A DNA stretch of 64,000 nt from Pseudomonas frederiksbergensis (GTDB lineage Bacteria > Pseudomonadota > Gammaproteobacteria > Pseudomonadales > Pseudomonadaceae): the NCBI RefSeq assembly GCF_000802155.2, contig NZ_JQGJ02000005.1, forward strand, positions 62,001-126,000. Direction: 5' to 3'. The translations under genes were made by a program, and so were the position numbers. Below, one piece after another: positions 47,901-59,900 of this stretch (positions within the stretch are counted from its first letter, which is position 1; each line of letters opens with the position of its first letter). The notes beneath the pieces were generated by a model. That model searched no databases and had not been told where the DNA came from. It worked only from the letters and a program-made list of their open reading frames with translations.

Positions 47901-50900
47901 CAGTTCGATGCGGTAGCCACGCAACTTGATCTGGTCGTCGGTGCGTCCGAGGTAGTACAGCTGGCCGTCGGGCTGCCACCGCGCCAGATCGCCAGTGCGG
48001 TACAAACGGCCGCCGTGACCGAACGGGTCGGCAATGAAGCGCTCGGCGGTCAGCCCCGGCTGCCCGGCGTAACCCCGGGCCAGGCCGTCCCCGGCGATAT
48101 AGAGTTCGCCGACGCAGCCTGGAGGCACTTCGCACAGGTGCTCATCGAGGACATGGCAACGGGTGTTGAGCAACGGCCGGCCTATCGGGGCCACGGGCAA
48201 TTGCAGCGTGTCGACGGGCGTCTGGGTCGACCACACCGTGGTCTCGGTCGGGCCGTAGACGTTGATCAATCGAGCCACGTGCTGCTTGAGTTCGCTGGCC
48301 AGTTCCGCCGACACCGCCTCGCCGCCGGCCAGGGCCACTCGTCCTTCCAGCACCTGGCGATCACCTTGCAACAGCATCGCCCAGGTGGCGGGCGTTGCCT
48401 GGATCAGGTCGACCGATTGTTCCTTGATCAAGCGTGCGAGCAACAGCGGATCCTGGCGCTCGTCCTCCTCCGCCAGGACCACCGTGCCGCCACGCACCAG
48501 CGGCAGACACAGTTCCAGGCCGCAAATGTCGAAGGTCACGGTGGTCAAGGCCAGGTAACGCTGCACATTGTCCAGTGGCAACGCCTGCTCCATGGCCAGC
48601 AGGAAGTTGGCGAAGTTGCCACGACTGATCTGCACGCCCTTGGGTTGCCCGGTCGATCCCGAGGTGTAGAGCGTGTAGGCCAATTGCCCGAGGTGCCTAG
48701 GCAATCCCGGCGCCTGCGCGGGGAATTTCGCCAACGGCAGGTCTGCCCACAGGCACATGCGCAGCTCGGCAGGCCAATCCGAAGTTGCCGAATCGCAGAG
48801 CAACAAACGCGGCTGCGCCCGGTTGAGCACCTGCGCCTGGCGAGCCGGCGGATGAGCGCGGTCGAGGGGCAAATAGGCGGCACCGGCCTTCTGGATGCCC
48901 AACATGCACACCAGCAGCCGCTCGTCCCGAGGCAGGCAGAAGGCAACCAGCGATTCGGGCCCGACGCCTTGGGCCAGCAACCAATGGGCCAGGCGGTTGG
49001 CTTGGGCGTCCAGGGCGGCGTAGCTCAGTTGACGATCCGCGCAATGCACGGCAATACGCTCGGAATGCACCGCGGCCTGCACTTCGAAACGCGTCACCCA
49101 ATCCGCTTCGCCGTGCAATGGCAACGACTGCCCGGCAGTCGCCAGCGTCGCAACCGAGCGCAGCGGAATCTCCAACAAGCGAGCATCAAGATCCATGCCC
49201 GCCAGGCTGGCAAGCAACGCCTGGTAGTCCTCCACCAGTCGCTGGGTGATGTCGGCACGCAACAATGCCGTCGCATATTCGACGATCAAACTGGTGCTCG
49301 CCTCGGCACCGCGACCTTGGGTGAACAGGTTGAACGTCAGGTCGAACTTGGCGCTCACCACGCCACCCGGTAGTGCCAACGCCTGGGCAGAGATGCCGGG
49401 CAGGTTCAGGCTGCGGGAGTCCTGATGGTCGACTTGATAGTTGAACATCGTCTGGAACAATGGTGTGCGGTCCAGGCTGCGCTCGACATCCAGCACTTCC
49501 AACAACTGCTCGAACGGCAGCGCCTGATGGGCCAGGTCCTCGGTCAACTGGCTGCTCAGGGCCTGGACGTACGCTTGCAGGCTCTGGCGACCATCAATCT
49601 GTATGCGGTGGGCCAATGTGTTGACGAACAACCCGACCAACGCTTGGCTTTCCACCGACTCACGCCCCGCCACCGGCAAGCCGACGGCGAAATCATTGCG
49701 TCCGCCATGGCGCCAGAGCAACAACTGGTAAGCGGCGAAATACAACACGAACGGCGTGACGCCAAGCGCCCTCGCCCGGGCCTCGACCGCAGTGCTCAGC
49801 GAACTGGGCAGGACATATTCGTCCCGCGCTCCGCTGAACGTCTGCAACGCCGGCCGTATGGATTGCTCGGGGAACTCCAGCGGCTCGTTACCCAGGCCTT
49901 CCAGGCGTTGTTGCCAATAGCCCAACAATGCCTTGCCAGGCGCCCCGGCCAGGTGTTGCCGCTGCGCCTTGATCAGCGGCAGCAAAGCGCTTGCCGCCGG
50001 CAGGGTCCGGTCTTGATAAAGCGCTGCCAGGTCCTGGACCAGCAAGCCCATGGACCAGCCGTCCACGGCGATGTGGTGCACGTTGAACAACAGGCGATAG
50101 TCGTCGGGTGCAGCACAAAACACATCGATGGCCAGCAGCGGTCCCTGCGCGAGGTCGAATACCCGCCTGGCCGCGCTGGCAATGGCCGCATCCTGTTCCG
50201 CGTCACTCAGGCCGCCGATGTCATGGACGTTGAAGATCGGCGCAGCTGTGTCGTCCAGACGCTGCCAGACTTGCCCCTGCTCTTCGAAGAAACGACAGCG
50301 CAACGCGTCATGACGGGCCGCCAGCGCCTGACAGGCGCGTTGCAGGCGAGGCACGTCCAGTTCACCGCGCAAGGCCAACAACTGGGTGACGTTGTAGGCG
50401 GTTTCAGCCGGATCGAACTGCTGCATGAACCACACCCTTTGCTGGGCATGGGACAGCGGTTGCGGTTGCCCCGCGTCCTCGCTCGGCGGCATGGCCTCAG
50501 CGACCGGCGCGACAACCGGCGCGAGCACCTTGGCCAGTTGCCGAGGGGTCGGGTTTTCCAACAGTTGCCGGGGCATCAGGCGCAAGTCGGCCTGACGCAA
50601 GCGCGCGATCAACTGCAAGCTGAGGATCGAGTCGCCGCCCATGGCAAAGAAGTCGGCGTCCGGCCCGAGGGCAGGTTGCCCGAGCAGTTCGCGAAAAGCC
50701 GTCAGCACCGCAAGCAATGCTGGCTCGGCGCGGCAGTCGATGCACAGGGCCATGGCCGCCAACGTCGGATGCTGCAGCACGTCCCGCGGTTGCAGCTTGA
50801 GCCCTTCCCGGGACGCCAGGCCAATCAATTGCAGACTGAGGATCGAGTCCCCGCCGAGGGCGAAGAAATCGTCCTCACGGCCAACTTGCGCGCACCCGAG

Positions 50901-53900
50901 GGTCTGGCACCACAGTTGCGCCAGGCGTTGTTCGGTGTCGCCGTTGGGTTGCTCGGCGGCTTCGGCGACCGGTTCATCGACGGCCGGCTCCGGCAATGCA
51001 CGCCGATCCAACTTGCCGTTGGCCGTCAATGGCAGCGTGACCAGTGCCAACCAATGGGCCGGCACCATGTGTTCCGGCAGCTGCCGCCTGGCCTCGGCTT
51101 GCAGCGTCGCGAGGGCTTCGGTCGACACCGCAGGGCTGAGATACGCCACCAGTTGCGTCCGCCCTTTTATCTCGCAGGCCAGCACCGCGCCCTCGCGAAC
51201 CTGGGGCTGGGCGTTGAGCCAGGCACTGACCTCGCCCGGTTCGACGCGGAAACCGCGAATTTTCACCTGATCGTCCTGACGCCCGAGAAATACCAGGCGC
51301 CCTTGGCGATCCAGGCGAACCCGGTCACCGCTGCGATAAAAACGCTGGCCCTGGGCGGTGGAGCCGAACGCGCGCGCGGTCAATTCCGGCTGACCGAGGT
51401 AGCCCTGGGCAACCTGGGGACCACCGATCAACAGCTCACCGGCGACCCCGAGCGGCACCGATCGGTCGTGGTTATCGACGATGCGCAAGTCACAGCCGGA
51501 CAGCGGCTGGCCCAACGGCAGATACTGACCCGCTTCGAACGCATCGGCGTCGAGGATTTCTCCGCAAGCCACGCCGACCGTGGTTTCCGACGGGCCATAG
51601 TGGTTGAAGATCCGCAGTTGCGGCGCCAGTTCACGCAGCTTGGCGAACAATGCCTGGTCGAAGCCCTCGCCTCCAAGGATCAACAAATCCTTGGGCAGGA
51701 CACGACCGGCGTCGTCCAGTGCCAGCAAACCACGCAGGTGCGAAGGGGCGATCTTCAGGCAGTCCACCGGATGCTGGTCGAGAAAATCAGCCCAGCCGGG
51801 CGGATCAAAGGCCAGCGATGCCGGCGGCAAGACCAGCGGGTCGCCCGAATTGAGCGCGGCGAAGACAGAGGTCAAGCCAAGGTCGGCGGCGACCGTTGCC
51901 AAGGTCGCCCAACGGCTTGCGGGTTTGGCTTGCAAGCGTTGACCAACGGCATTGGCATAGTGTGCGAGGTTGGCATGGGTGACCTGCACGCCTTTTGGCT
52001 GGCCGGTCGAACCCGAGGTGTAGATCAGGTACGCAGGTAATTGTGGCTGGCTGAGGCTTTCGTCCTGACTGATGTCCGCGTTAACCGACCAGTCGGCGAC
52101 ACCCAATGCCAGGTGCGCAATACCCAGGCCGGTCTCCGGCGCTTGCGCCAATGTCAGCCACAGGCTCGCGCCGCTGTCTTGCAGCAGTTGCGCGAGTCGC
52201 CGGGCCGGTTGTGCCGGGTCGAGAAACAGGCAAGTCGCGCCACGGTGCCAGCACGCCAGGGTTGCCAGCAGTTGTTCAGGGCAACGCGGCATGCACAGGG
52301 CAACCACCTGCCCCGGCCCAACGCCCTGCCCGGCCAGCCGTGCGGCCAACGAGCAACTGGCCGCGCCGAGCGTGGCGTAATCAATGCGCTGCTCCAGGCT
52401 GCACAACGCCATGGCATTCGGCGTGTGCGTGGCCCAGTGCAGCACTTGCTGGTCCAACGGCAACGCCATCGAGTCCAGGACCGGGCCGCGCACTTCACTC
52501 GCCGGGGACACCAGTTGCAGATCCGCCAGGCGCCGCTGCGGATGCGCCGAACCCTCGTGGAAAATCGCCAGCAAGTCGTCGAGCATTTGCTCGACCGTGG
52601 CCGCGTCGAACAATTCGTCGCTGTATTCCAGTTCGCAGCGCAACTGCGCATCGGCGGTGCGGACCATGCGCAACGTCAGGTCGAAACGTGCGTGGCGTTG
52701 CGGCGGGTCGAGCACTTCGACCGCCACGCCGGGCAAGGCCAGGGTGCGGCTTTCGGGCAGATCGACCTGGACGAACATGACCTGGAACAACGGACTCGAA
52801 CGCGGACGCTCAAGACTTTCGAGGATGTTCTCGAAGGGCAACTGCTGATGGTCGAACGCCGCCGCAACGGTGTCGCGAGTGCGCAGCAATGCGCTGCCGA
52901 AGTCCGGGTTGTCTTGCAGACGTTGGCGAATCACCAGGGTATTGAGCAACGGGCCGATCAACGGTGCCAGCTCCGGACGGTCACGTTGCGCCGCCGAGGT
53001 GCCCAGGCACAGGTCCGTCTCGCCGCTGTAGCGCGACAGCAGGCAGCTGAACGCTGTCAGGCCGTAGATGTACAGCGTCACCCCGTGATTACGGATGGCT
53101 GCCTCGATCGCCGTTGTGAGGTGCGGCGGGAGTTCCCGGGCCAGGACCGCGCCACTGTGGCGGCGTTGTGTGGCCAAGGGGCGCGGGCGGTCCAGCGGCA
53201 ACGCCATCGGCGCAGGCGCATCGGCCAGTTGGTCGCGCCAGAAATCGATGTGCTGCTGGCAACTGTCGCTGTCCAGCCATTCACGCTCCCACGCGGCGAA
53301 ATCGGCGTATTGGATGGGCAATTCGGCTAGCGCGACAGCCTGGTTCGAAGCGAGCGCCCGGTAAGCCTCGGCCAATTCGAGGGTCAGTTGCTGGGCCGAC
53401 CAGGCGTCATAAGCGACGTGGTGAATGGTGAAAAACAGCCAGGTGGAATGCTCCTGGGCGTCGCTGAACGCTTGCCAGCGCCAAGGCATCGATTGTGCCA
53501 GGTCAAAGGGTTCGGCCAATTGGCGGGCGTATTCATCGGCGCACCATTGCTCGTGTTCCGATGCTGGGATGGCCAACCGTTCGACGCCAGGCAACTGAAC
53601 CTGTTGTGGCTCGCAATGGGGCTGTAACTGTCCGCTGGCGTCAGGGCTGTAGCGCGTGCGCAGGATCTGGTGGCGATCGACCACCTGCTGCATCGCCTGC
53701 TGCAAACGCTCGCCGTCCAGGCGCCCATCGAAACGCAGCACCGAGCACAGGTTGTAGAGCGCGCGACTGCTCAGGGCTTCAGCCGACAGGAAACGCCTTT
53801 GCGCCTGCGCCAACGGCCTGTGCTCGCCGTCGTCGAGCACGGCGGGGACGATCGGCAGGCGCCAGCTGTCAATGCCCTTCTCGGCCAAGCGTTGGCGAAA

Positions 53901-53978
53901 GACCTTCTTCTTGTCCGCGGGCAAGGATGCCAGCCGCTGCGCAATCTCCAGGAAAGCTTGTTGCGTCATCGTACTCAT
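44952..53978 (-). CDS. NRPS: C-A-T-T, C-A-T, C, with fused SyrP-like aspartate beta-hydroxylase
   Basis: 3008 residues. Domain order with landmarks: C (HHVAYDAWS, about 189); A ([11 protein letters not shown], about 657, code D-L-T-K-I-G-H-V-G, Asp); two carrier domains in tandem (GGDSILS near 1043 and 1115). Then C (HHIAVDGWS, about 1304); A (about 1775, code D-I-L-Q-L-G-V-V-W, resembling Gly codes); T (GGHSLM, about 2154); C (HHIASDGWS, about 2342) with no A domain after it. Residues 2647 to the end are an Fe(II)/2-oxoglutarate oxygenase with FHNESAHQH near 2777 and the distal His in NMLAAHARD near 2964, as in SyrP-type Asp beta-hydroxylases. It starts 2 bases after the previous NRPS stop. 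Confidence 0.93.
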   Translation of the reverse strand: MSTMTQQAFLEIAQRLASLPADKKKVFRQRLAEKGIDSWRLPIVPAVLDDGEHRPLAQAQRRFLSAEALSSRALYNLCSVLRFDGRLDGERLQQAMQQVVDRHQILRTRYSPDASGQLQPHCEPQQVQLPGVERLAIPASEHEQWCADEYARQLAEPFDLAQSMPWRWQAFSDAQEHSTWLFFTIHHVAYDAWSAQQLTLELAEAYRALASNQAVALAELPIQYADFAAWEREWLDSDSCQQHIDFWRDQLADAPAPMALPLDRPRPLATQRRHSGAVLARELPPHLTTAIEAAIRNHGVTLYIYGLTAFSCLLSRYSGETDLCLGTSAAQRDRPELAPLIGPLLNTLVIRQRLQDNPDFGSALLRTRDTVAAAFDHQQLPFENILESLERPRSSPLFQVMFVQVDLPESRTLALPGVAVEVLDPPQRHARFDLTLRMVRTADAQLRCELEYSDELFDAATVEQMLDDLLAIFHEGSAHPQRRLADLQLVSPASEVRGPVLDSMALPLDQQVLHWATHTPNAMALCSLEQRIDYATLGAASCSLAARLAGQGVGPGQVVALCMPRCPEQLLATLACWHRGATCLFLDPAQPARRLAQLLQDSGASLWLTLAQAPETGLGIAHLALGVADWSVNADISQDESLSQPQLPAYLIYTSGSTGQPKGVQVTHANLAHYANAVGQRLQAKPASRWATLATVAADLGLTSVFAALNSGDPLVLPPASLAFDPPGWADFLDQHPVDCLKIAPSHLRGLLALDDAGRVLPKDLLILGGEGFDQALFAKLRELAPQLRIFNHYGPSETTVGVACGEILDADAFEAGQYLPLGQPLSGCDLRIVDNHDRSVPLGVAGELLIGGPQVAQGYLGQPELTARAFGSTAQGQRFYRSGDRVRLDRQGRLVFLGRQDDQVKIRGFRVEPGEVSAWLNAQPQVREGAVLACEIKGRTQLVAYLSPAVSTEALATLQAEARRQLPEHMVPAHWLALVTLPLTANGKLDRRALPEPAVDEPVAEAAEQPNGDTEQRLAQLWCQTLGCAQVGREDDFFALGGDSILSLQLIGLASREGLKLQPRDVLQHPTLAAMALCIDCRAEPALLAVLTAFRELLGQPALGPDADFFAMGGDSILSLQLIARLRQADLRLMPRQLLENPTPRQLAKVLAPVVAPVAEAMPPSEDAGQPQPLSHAQQRVWFMQQFDPAETAYNVTQLLALRGELDVPRLQRACQALAARHDALRCRFFEEQGQVWQRLDDTAAPIFNVHDIGGLSDAEQDAAIASAARRVFDLAQGPLLAIDVFCAAPDDYRLLFNVHHIAVDGWSMGLLVQDLAALYQDRTLPAASALLPLIKAQRQHLAGAPGKALLGYWQQRLEGLGNEPLEFPEQSIRPALQTFSGARDEYVLPSSLSTAVEARARALGVTPFVLYFAAYQLLLWRHGGRNDFAVGLPVAGRESVESQALVGLFVNTLAHRIQIDGRQSLQAYVQALSSQLTEDLAHQALPFEQLLEVLDVERSLDRTPLFQTMFNYQVDHQDSRSLNLPGISAQALALPGGVVSAKFDLTFNLFTQGRGAEASTSLIVEYATALLRADITQRLVEDYQALLASLAGMDLDARLLEIPLRSVATLATAGQSLPLHGEADWVTRFEVQAAVHSERIAVHCADRQLSYAALDAQANRLAHWLLAQGVGPESLVAFCLPRDERLLVCMLGIQKAGAAYLPLDRAHPPARQAQVLNRAQPRLLLCDSATSDWPAELRMCLWADLPLAKFPAQAPGLPRHLGQLAYTLYTSGSTGQPKGVQISRGNFANFLLAMEQALPLDNVQRYLALTTVTFDICGLELCLPLVRGGTVVLAEEDERQDPLLLARLIKEQSVDLIQATPATWAMLLQGDRQVLEGRVALAGGEAVSAELASELKQHVARLINVYGPTETTVWSTQTPVDTLQLPVAPIGRPLLNTRCHVLDEHLCEVPPGCVGELYIAGDGLARGYAGQPGLTAERFIADPFGHGGRLYRTGDLARWQPDGQLYYLGRTDDQIKLRGYRIELGEIEAVLLSHPQLLQAVVAVQGEHLVAFWVAEPDAAPDEAAVREYLQARLPIYMVPTHLQALDRLPLNSNGKVDRKQLPRLQTVVGSTPATGRTLSASEALVAQIWASVLDVQDVPSDGHFFQLGGHSLMAAQVRARLREQGFEVPLRWLFETPVLAQLAERIEGLAAEQDLASLRIPAVDQNIEQPLSSAQQRVWLMQQLDLADSSFNMGSSVRLRGRLDIQALERSLQRLVSRHAILRTTYHSRGGELRQRIHPQSAVALQTLASTETQWTDEARDMALRPFDLGSEAPLRVVLYRLGEEDHVLQMVMHHIASDGWSGAVLVDELIEGYEAYSTGVLPTQQALPIQYVDYAVWQSSAAVRLRQREGLDFWRRTLAGIPAQVPLPFDFPRPERDSGAGAAVDFQLPPATVGRLKAFAQDSGTSPFMLLLTCYAAVLQRETQGRDLVIGTDVANRDHPATESLIGFFVNLLALRIRVQPELSLREQALQVREVCLQAFAWQDTPFERVVECLELPRVANVHPLLQTLFVLDNTPRQQRRLGDLQVEPLTGEQHHSKFDMALFASEDGDAISLRWVYRTSLFRPATVERLRGAFESLLEQALGAPDTPIDTLIATVKGAAAMSTDNPLQRKMNKLGKMRQSGSAATREPIEARPLREDSKFPLLVSLRDRELAPAIWAEANRDKVENWLREHGGILFRGFDLPTPADFEAFCQALCPQLYGQYGDLPKKEGGKNIYKSTPYPKDRMILFHNESAHQHRWPRRQWFYCETPATSGGATPIVDSREVYRELPAWLQANLRRKQLMYVRNFSTSLDVSWQHFFQTEDRAEVERICRESNIEFQWRGANDLHTRQVCPAVILHPLTGEESFFNQIQLYHPAFLDADIREQFLRDGESAMPRQVFYGDGSELEPAAIDAINAAYDRCAVRFDWQQGDVVMLDNMLAAHARDPFEGERKIVVAMGEIYARHQVMAAPAQAEETLEELTP
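46038..46056 (-). promoter_or_regulatory. candidate internal ribosome-binding site and start for the hydroxylase domain
   Basis: Inside the NRPS gene an in-frame ATG at 46040 (residue 2647) follows the purine-rich AAAGGGAG at 46049-46056 with an 8-base spacer, an excellent Shine-Dalgarno arrangement. The protein from this ATG ([18 protein letters not shown] onward) would be 362 residues, the normal size and N-terminus for a stand-alone SyrP-type hydroxylase. It may be used, or it may be a relic of gene fusion. Confidence 0.6.
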
Positions 53979-53980
53979 CC

Positions 53981-56900
53981 TTACAGTTCCATCTCGGCCA
54001 ACAGGCGCTGCATTTCGTCCAGGGCTTCGTCGGTCGACGGCCCCTGGGGTTTTTCGATCTGTTCGGCGAGCGCGGCGATCGTCGGGTTCTGGAATAGGCT
54101 GCGCAACTCAAGCTTGACGCCAAAACGGCTCTCGACCTGGGTCATCAAACGCATGGCCAACAAAGAATGGCCGCCCAGCTCGAAGAAGCTGTTGAACACC
54201 CCGACCTGCGGCAACGCCAGCAGCTCCTGCCAGATGTCCGCCAATTGCCGCTCCAGTTCGTTGCGCGGCGCCACACCCTGGATCGCCACCGGCTGCGGGG
54301 CCGGCAAGGCCTTGCGATCGATCTTGCCGTTGGCATTGAGGGCAAACCGTGGCTGTTCGATGAAGCCGGCCGGAATCATGTATCCCGGCAGTACGCCTTC
54401 CAGATACCGACGCAGCGCCGCCTGATCGACCGGGCTCGGTGCCTGCAACCAGGCAAACAGGCTCTGGCTGCGGGCATCGATCATCACCACCGCTTCTTCC
54501 ACGCCGGGGTAACGGCGCAACAGAGATTCGATTTCACCGGGTTCGATGCGGAAACCGCGCACCTTGACCTGGAAGTCACCGCGTCCGACATAGGCCAGCC
54601 GCCCATCGTGGCGGCGGCGCACCAGGTCGCCAGTGCGATACATGCGGCTACCCGGCTCACCGGCATATGGGTCAGGCAAATATGCCGCCGCCGTGGTAGC
54701 CGGCGCGTGCTGGTAACCCCGGGTGACGCCGGAGCCGGCGATATACAGCTCACCCGTGGCGCCCAGTGGCACCGGACGGAGCATGTCGTCGAGCACGTAG
54801 CAGAGCGTATTGAGCAGAGGCATGCCGATATCGGCGACGCCGGACGGCACGTCCTGCAATGCCTGGGTGGTCGACCAGACGGTGGTTTCCGTCGGGCCGT
54901 AGGCGTTGATCAGCGCCACGTCACGGCCCCGCAGTTCGTTCACCAGCTCACCGGGCACCGCCTCGCCACCGATCAGGCCACGCAGCGGCGGCCAATCGGC
55001 CTGGCCGGTTTCCAGCAGGATCTGCCAACCCGCGGGGGTCGCCTGGAATACCGTGGCCCGGCGCAGCAGCGCGAACAACTGATGCCCATCGACCACCTGC
55101 TCGCGGCGCGCCAGCAGGATGGCCGCGCCGTTGACCAGCGGCAGGAACAGCTCCGGCTTGCACATATCGAAGGCGTACGTGGTGCTGGCGAGCCAGACAT
55201 CTTTCGCGCCAAGGGGCAGCAAGCGATCGAGGCCGGCCAGCAAGTTGCTCAGGTTGCCACGGTTGACCTGCACGCCTTTCGGTGTGCCAGTCGAGCCCGA
55301 GGTGTAGATCACGTAGGCGCGCTGCTGCGCATCGATCGGCAATGCAAGATTGGCGTCGCTGCGGGTGTCCAGCGGCAACCGGTCGAGCAGAATGTGATCA
55401 ACGCCGCCCAAGGCCTCGGCGCAGAGGCTTTCAGTGAGCACCAGGGCCGGGCGCGCATGCTCGATGATGAAGGCCAGGCGCTCGCTCGGGTGCTGCGGAT
55501 CCAATGGCAGGTACGCCGCGCCGGCCTTGTGGATCCCGAGCAGCGTTGGCAGCAGCCATGGGCCACGGCTCAGGCAGACCGCAATCAGATCATCCGTGCC
55601 GACACCTTGCGCCCGCAGCCAATGGGCCAGGCGATTGCTGATGGCATTGAGCTGCGCATAGGTCAGTTGTTGGTCCTGGCAATCCACCGCCAGCGCATCG
55701 GGCGTCAGGACGGCCTGCGCTTCGAAGCGGACGATGAGGTCCACTGCCGGCGTCAAGGATTGCGCCGGACAATTCCATGGACGCTGGGCCAAGGCATGGT
55801 CGGCGTTGGCCAGGTCGATATCCCAGAGGCGCGCATCCGGTTCTTGCAACATGCCTTCGAGCAGATAGCGGAACTCATCGGCATACCGTTGCGCGGTCTG
55901 TGCCAGGAACAGATCGGTGTTGTATTCCAGCACGCATTGCCACTCCTCGCCCTGCTGCTCGATGTGCAGGCCGATGTCCACCAGGGCACTGTCGCTTTCG
56001 ACGTTGAGCCGTTGCGCCGGCAAGCCGGCGAAGCGTTGTTCGAGCGTGGCGTTGGCATCGCGCTGGATCAGGTTGAACAACGCCTGGAACAGCGGCGTGT
56101 GGCTGAGATCGCGGCGCACCTGCAAGGCTTCCACCAAGCGCTCGAACGGCACGTCGGCATGCTGTTGCGCCGCCAGGTGCGTGGCGTGCAACTGCTGCCA
56201 GAACTGCTCGACCGATTGCTGGGGATCGAGGTGGCTGCGCAGGACCTGGGTGGTGGCGAAATAGCCAATCAGATTGTCGGTGTGGGCCTGATGACGATGA
56301 GCGACCGGCAGGCCGATCCAGATTTCCCGTTGGCCCGAGTGTCTGGCCAACAAGGTTTTCCAGGCCGCCAGCAACGGTGCGAAAGCGGTCAGGCCAAGGC
56401 GCTGCGCCGTCTCGCGCAGGTGCTTGACCAGCGTCGCCGGCAGGTTGAAGCGCAGGCGCTGGCCCTTGTAGCCCTGCTCGGCGGGCCGCGGCATGTCGGT
56501 TGGCAGGTTCAGCACCGGCGGTTCGCCCGCCAGCGTGGCTCGCCAGTAGTCAAGCTGCGACTCGATCCGCGCCTGCCCCACCGGGCTTTGCCAACTCGCC
56601 GCGATGTCGGTGAACTGCAGCGGCAAGGCTGGCAGGCACGCCTCGCGCTCTTCCAGCAACGCCTGGTAGATCACTTGCAGTTCATTGAAGAGAATCTCCA
56701 GCGAACGCGCATCGGCGATGATGTGGTGCAAAGTGACTTGCAGCACGCTGCGATCCTGGCCCACATACACACGCACCCGCCACAGCGGCGGCGCGGTGAG
56801 GTCGAATGGGCGCTGCGCCTCCTGGCTGAGCTTTTGGGTGAAGCCACTCGCATGTTCGTCTATTTCCAGCGACTCGAAGCTCAGCGCCAGGGTGCCGAGG

Positions 56901-59900
56901 TCGTCGACGTGCTGGCGTGCGCCGTCGGCGGTGTCGCTGAACACTGTCCGCAGGCTGTGTTGGCGAACCACCAGTTGCGCCAGCGCCTGTTCCAGCAAAG
57001 CCGGCTGCAGGAGCCCGTCCAGGCGCAAGGCCAAGGACAGGTGATAGGCCTGGGTGTCGCCCTGCAGACGGTCGAGGAACCACAAGCGTTGCTGAGTGAA
57101 ATGCAACGGCGCCGAGGGTTCTTCGAACGCACGCAGAATGCCGTCGGCCTCAGTGCTGGCCTGGGCCAAGGTGGCGGCCAGGTCGCGCAGCACCGGTTGT
57201 TCGAAGACGTTGCGCAATGGCAAGCGTCGGCCATGCTGTTCGGCGATTCGTGCCACCAGCCGCGCCGCCAGCAACGAATGTCCGCCGAGGGCAAAGAAGT
57301 TATCCTCGGCGCCAACATCGGTGCATCCCAACAACTCCTCCCAGAGCCCGGCCAGGGTCCGCTCCCACTCGCTCGACAGCGCGCCCTGCTGGCCGTCACG
57401 CTGCTGCGGTGCCGGCAGGGCCTTGCGGTCGACCTTGCCGCTGGGGCTCAACGGCAGGGTCTCGAGGCGAACGAACTGGCTAGGCAGCATGTAGTCCGGC
57501 AACTGCGCGCCAAGGTTGGCGCGCAGCGCCGTTTCGTCCAGTGCGTCGCCAGCGTAGTAACCCACCAGCCGCGCCGATTCACCGTTACCCAGCAGCACCA
57601 CGGCCGCCTCGCGAACCCCGGGGATGCGGGACAGCAACGCTTCGATTTCGCCCAGCTCGATACGGAACCCCCGCAGCTTGACCTGGAAATCCAGGCGTCC
57701 GAGGTAATCCAGGCTGCCGTTGCTATTGCGGCGCACCCGGTCACCGGTACGGTACATGCGCGCGCCGGCCACGAAAGGATCCGGCAGGAACGCGGCGGCG
57801 GTCAGGCGCGCGGCAGCGAAATAGCCTCGACCCAGGTTGGCCCCGGCCAGGTACAGCTCACCGGGCACACCGGCGGCGACCGGTTGCAGGTCGGCGTCGA
57901 GCACGTAGGCGGCGGTATTTGCCACCGGTTGCCCGATCGGCACCTCGACGGCGCTTTCGTTGCCGCTGCGTACTTCGAAGGTGCTGTAGACGGTCGCTTC
58001 CGTCGGGCCGTAGCCGTTGATGACGTTGGCCCCCCTGCCCTCGATGGCTTCAGCCAGTGCGCACGGCAAGGCTTCGCCACCGGAGATGGCGCGCACGCCC
58101 TGCCAACTGCGCGAAGTGTGCGCCACCAGCATGCGCCATGTGGCCGGCGTGGCCTGCATGACGGTGGGTTGTCCGGTGATCAGCAACTGATCGATCGCTT
58201 GCGGATCCCGCGCCTGTTCCCGATCGGCCAGGAGGATGCTGGCGCCATGGGCCAGGGGCAGGAGCAACTCGACGATGGCAATATCGAACGTCGCGGTGGT
58301 CAAGGCCAGGACCCGGTCACTGGCCGTCATCGGCAAGACCTGTTCGACAGCCAACATCAGGTTCATCAAGTTGCCACGGCTGATTGCCACGCCTTTGGGC
58401 TGGCCGGTGGAACCGGAGGTGTACAACACGTAGGCGAGCTGGCCGGGGATGCAGGCCACAGGCTTGCGCGTGCCGGTCGAGCCGCTGGCGTCGATGTCGA
58501 GCAACGGCAGCCCGGTGTTCCACTGCGCCAATACGTTAAGGCTCGCCGCGGTACCCAGGCATAACGTGGGCTGCGCCGCTTCGAGAATGTAGCGGCCGCG
58601 CTCCGGCGGCGTGTCCTCGGCCAACGGCACGTACGCCGCCCCGGCCTTGAGCACTGCCAGCATCGCTATGGGCAGGCGTGCATCGCGGGGCAGGCTCAAC
58701 GCCACGCGGTCTTCGACACCGACGCCATGGGCCTGCAACGTCGACGCGAGCGCCTCGGCGGCCTGGTCGAGTTCGGCGTAAGTCAGGTGCTGATTGCCTG
58801 CGACGACGGCAATCGCCTCGGGCTGGCGGGCAACCTGGAGCGCGAAGGCTTCGAGCATGTCCTGCTGACCAGCCACCGCGCGGCCATCGATCCGCGCCAA
58901 GGCCCGTTCAGCGCTCTGCCATGCCAGTTCACCCAGAGGCTGGGCGGCTTGCTCGATCAACGCATCGAGCAATGCCAGGTATTGCTCGGCCATGCCTTGC
59001 ACGGTCTGCTGGCGGAACAGATCGCGGCTGTATTGCAGGCTCAGGCTGATGCCATGCTCGCTGTCGCGCACGTCCAGGTGCAGGTCGCACAAGGCGCTGT
59101 CCGGGCGGTTGTCCAGCGGTTCGGCGATGACGTCGGTGAGCTCGAAGCGCTCCAGGGCGTTGCCCGGGAAGTAGTTGAACATCACTTGGAACAGCGGGTT
59201 GTAGCTCACCTGCCGGACCACGCCCAGCTGTTCGATCAAGTAGTCGAACGGCAAGTCCTGGTGGGACTGGACCGCCACGGACAAGGCCTGCAATTCGTTC
59301 ATCAGTTGCAGCGGGCTGCGCTCGCCGGAGAGCTTCTTGCGATACACCAGGGTGTTGACGAAGCAACCCACCAGCGGCTGCAAGACCGCATGGTGCCGGT
59401 TGGCCGCCGGGACGCCGACGAGGATGTCGTCTTCGCCGCTGCGGCTGCGCAGCAGCAACTGGAAAGCGGCCAGCAGCGGGATGAAGTTGCTCCAGCCGTG
59501 GCGGGCGCTGAAGGCCCTGAGCCGTGCCGCCAGCTCGTCAGGCAAGCGACACTCGACACGTCCACCGGCCTGGCTGGCCTGGGCGGGACGAGGAAAATCG
59601 GCGGCCAGGTCGAGCACCGGCAGCTCGCCGGCCAGTTGTTCGCGCCAGTAGGCCAGCTCTTGCTCGCACGCCTTGCTGCCCATCCACTGGCGCTGCCACA
59701 CGGCGTAGTCGGCGTATTGCATTGCCGGGGCGGGCCGCGGGGTCGCCAGGCCCCGGCGCCGATTGCGGTACTGTTCGCAAAAGCCGTCGATGATCAGCTG
59801 CAGGGACCAACCATCGGCAACGATGTGGTGGCAATTCAACGACAGGACAAACGCCTCCGGCGCCAGGCGATACAGCCTGGCGCGCAGCAGCGGCGCCACG

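Noticed and set aside
54167..58564. 1465-codon open frame on the plus strand, antisense to the three-module NRPS
   Set aside because: It is a shadow of high-GC coding sequence: the minus strand carries all NRPS core motifs, while this frame yields low-complexity Gln/Arg/Gly/Val sequence with no domain.
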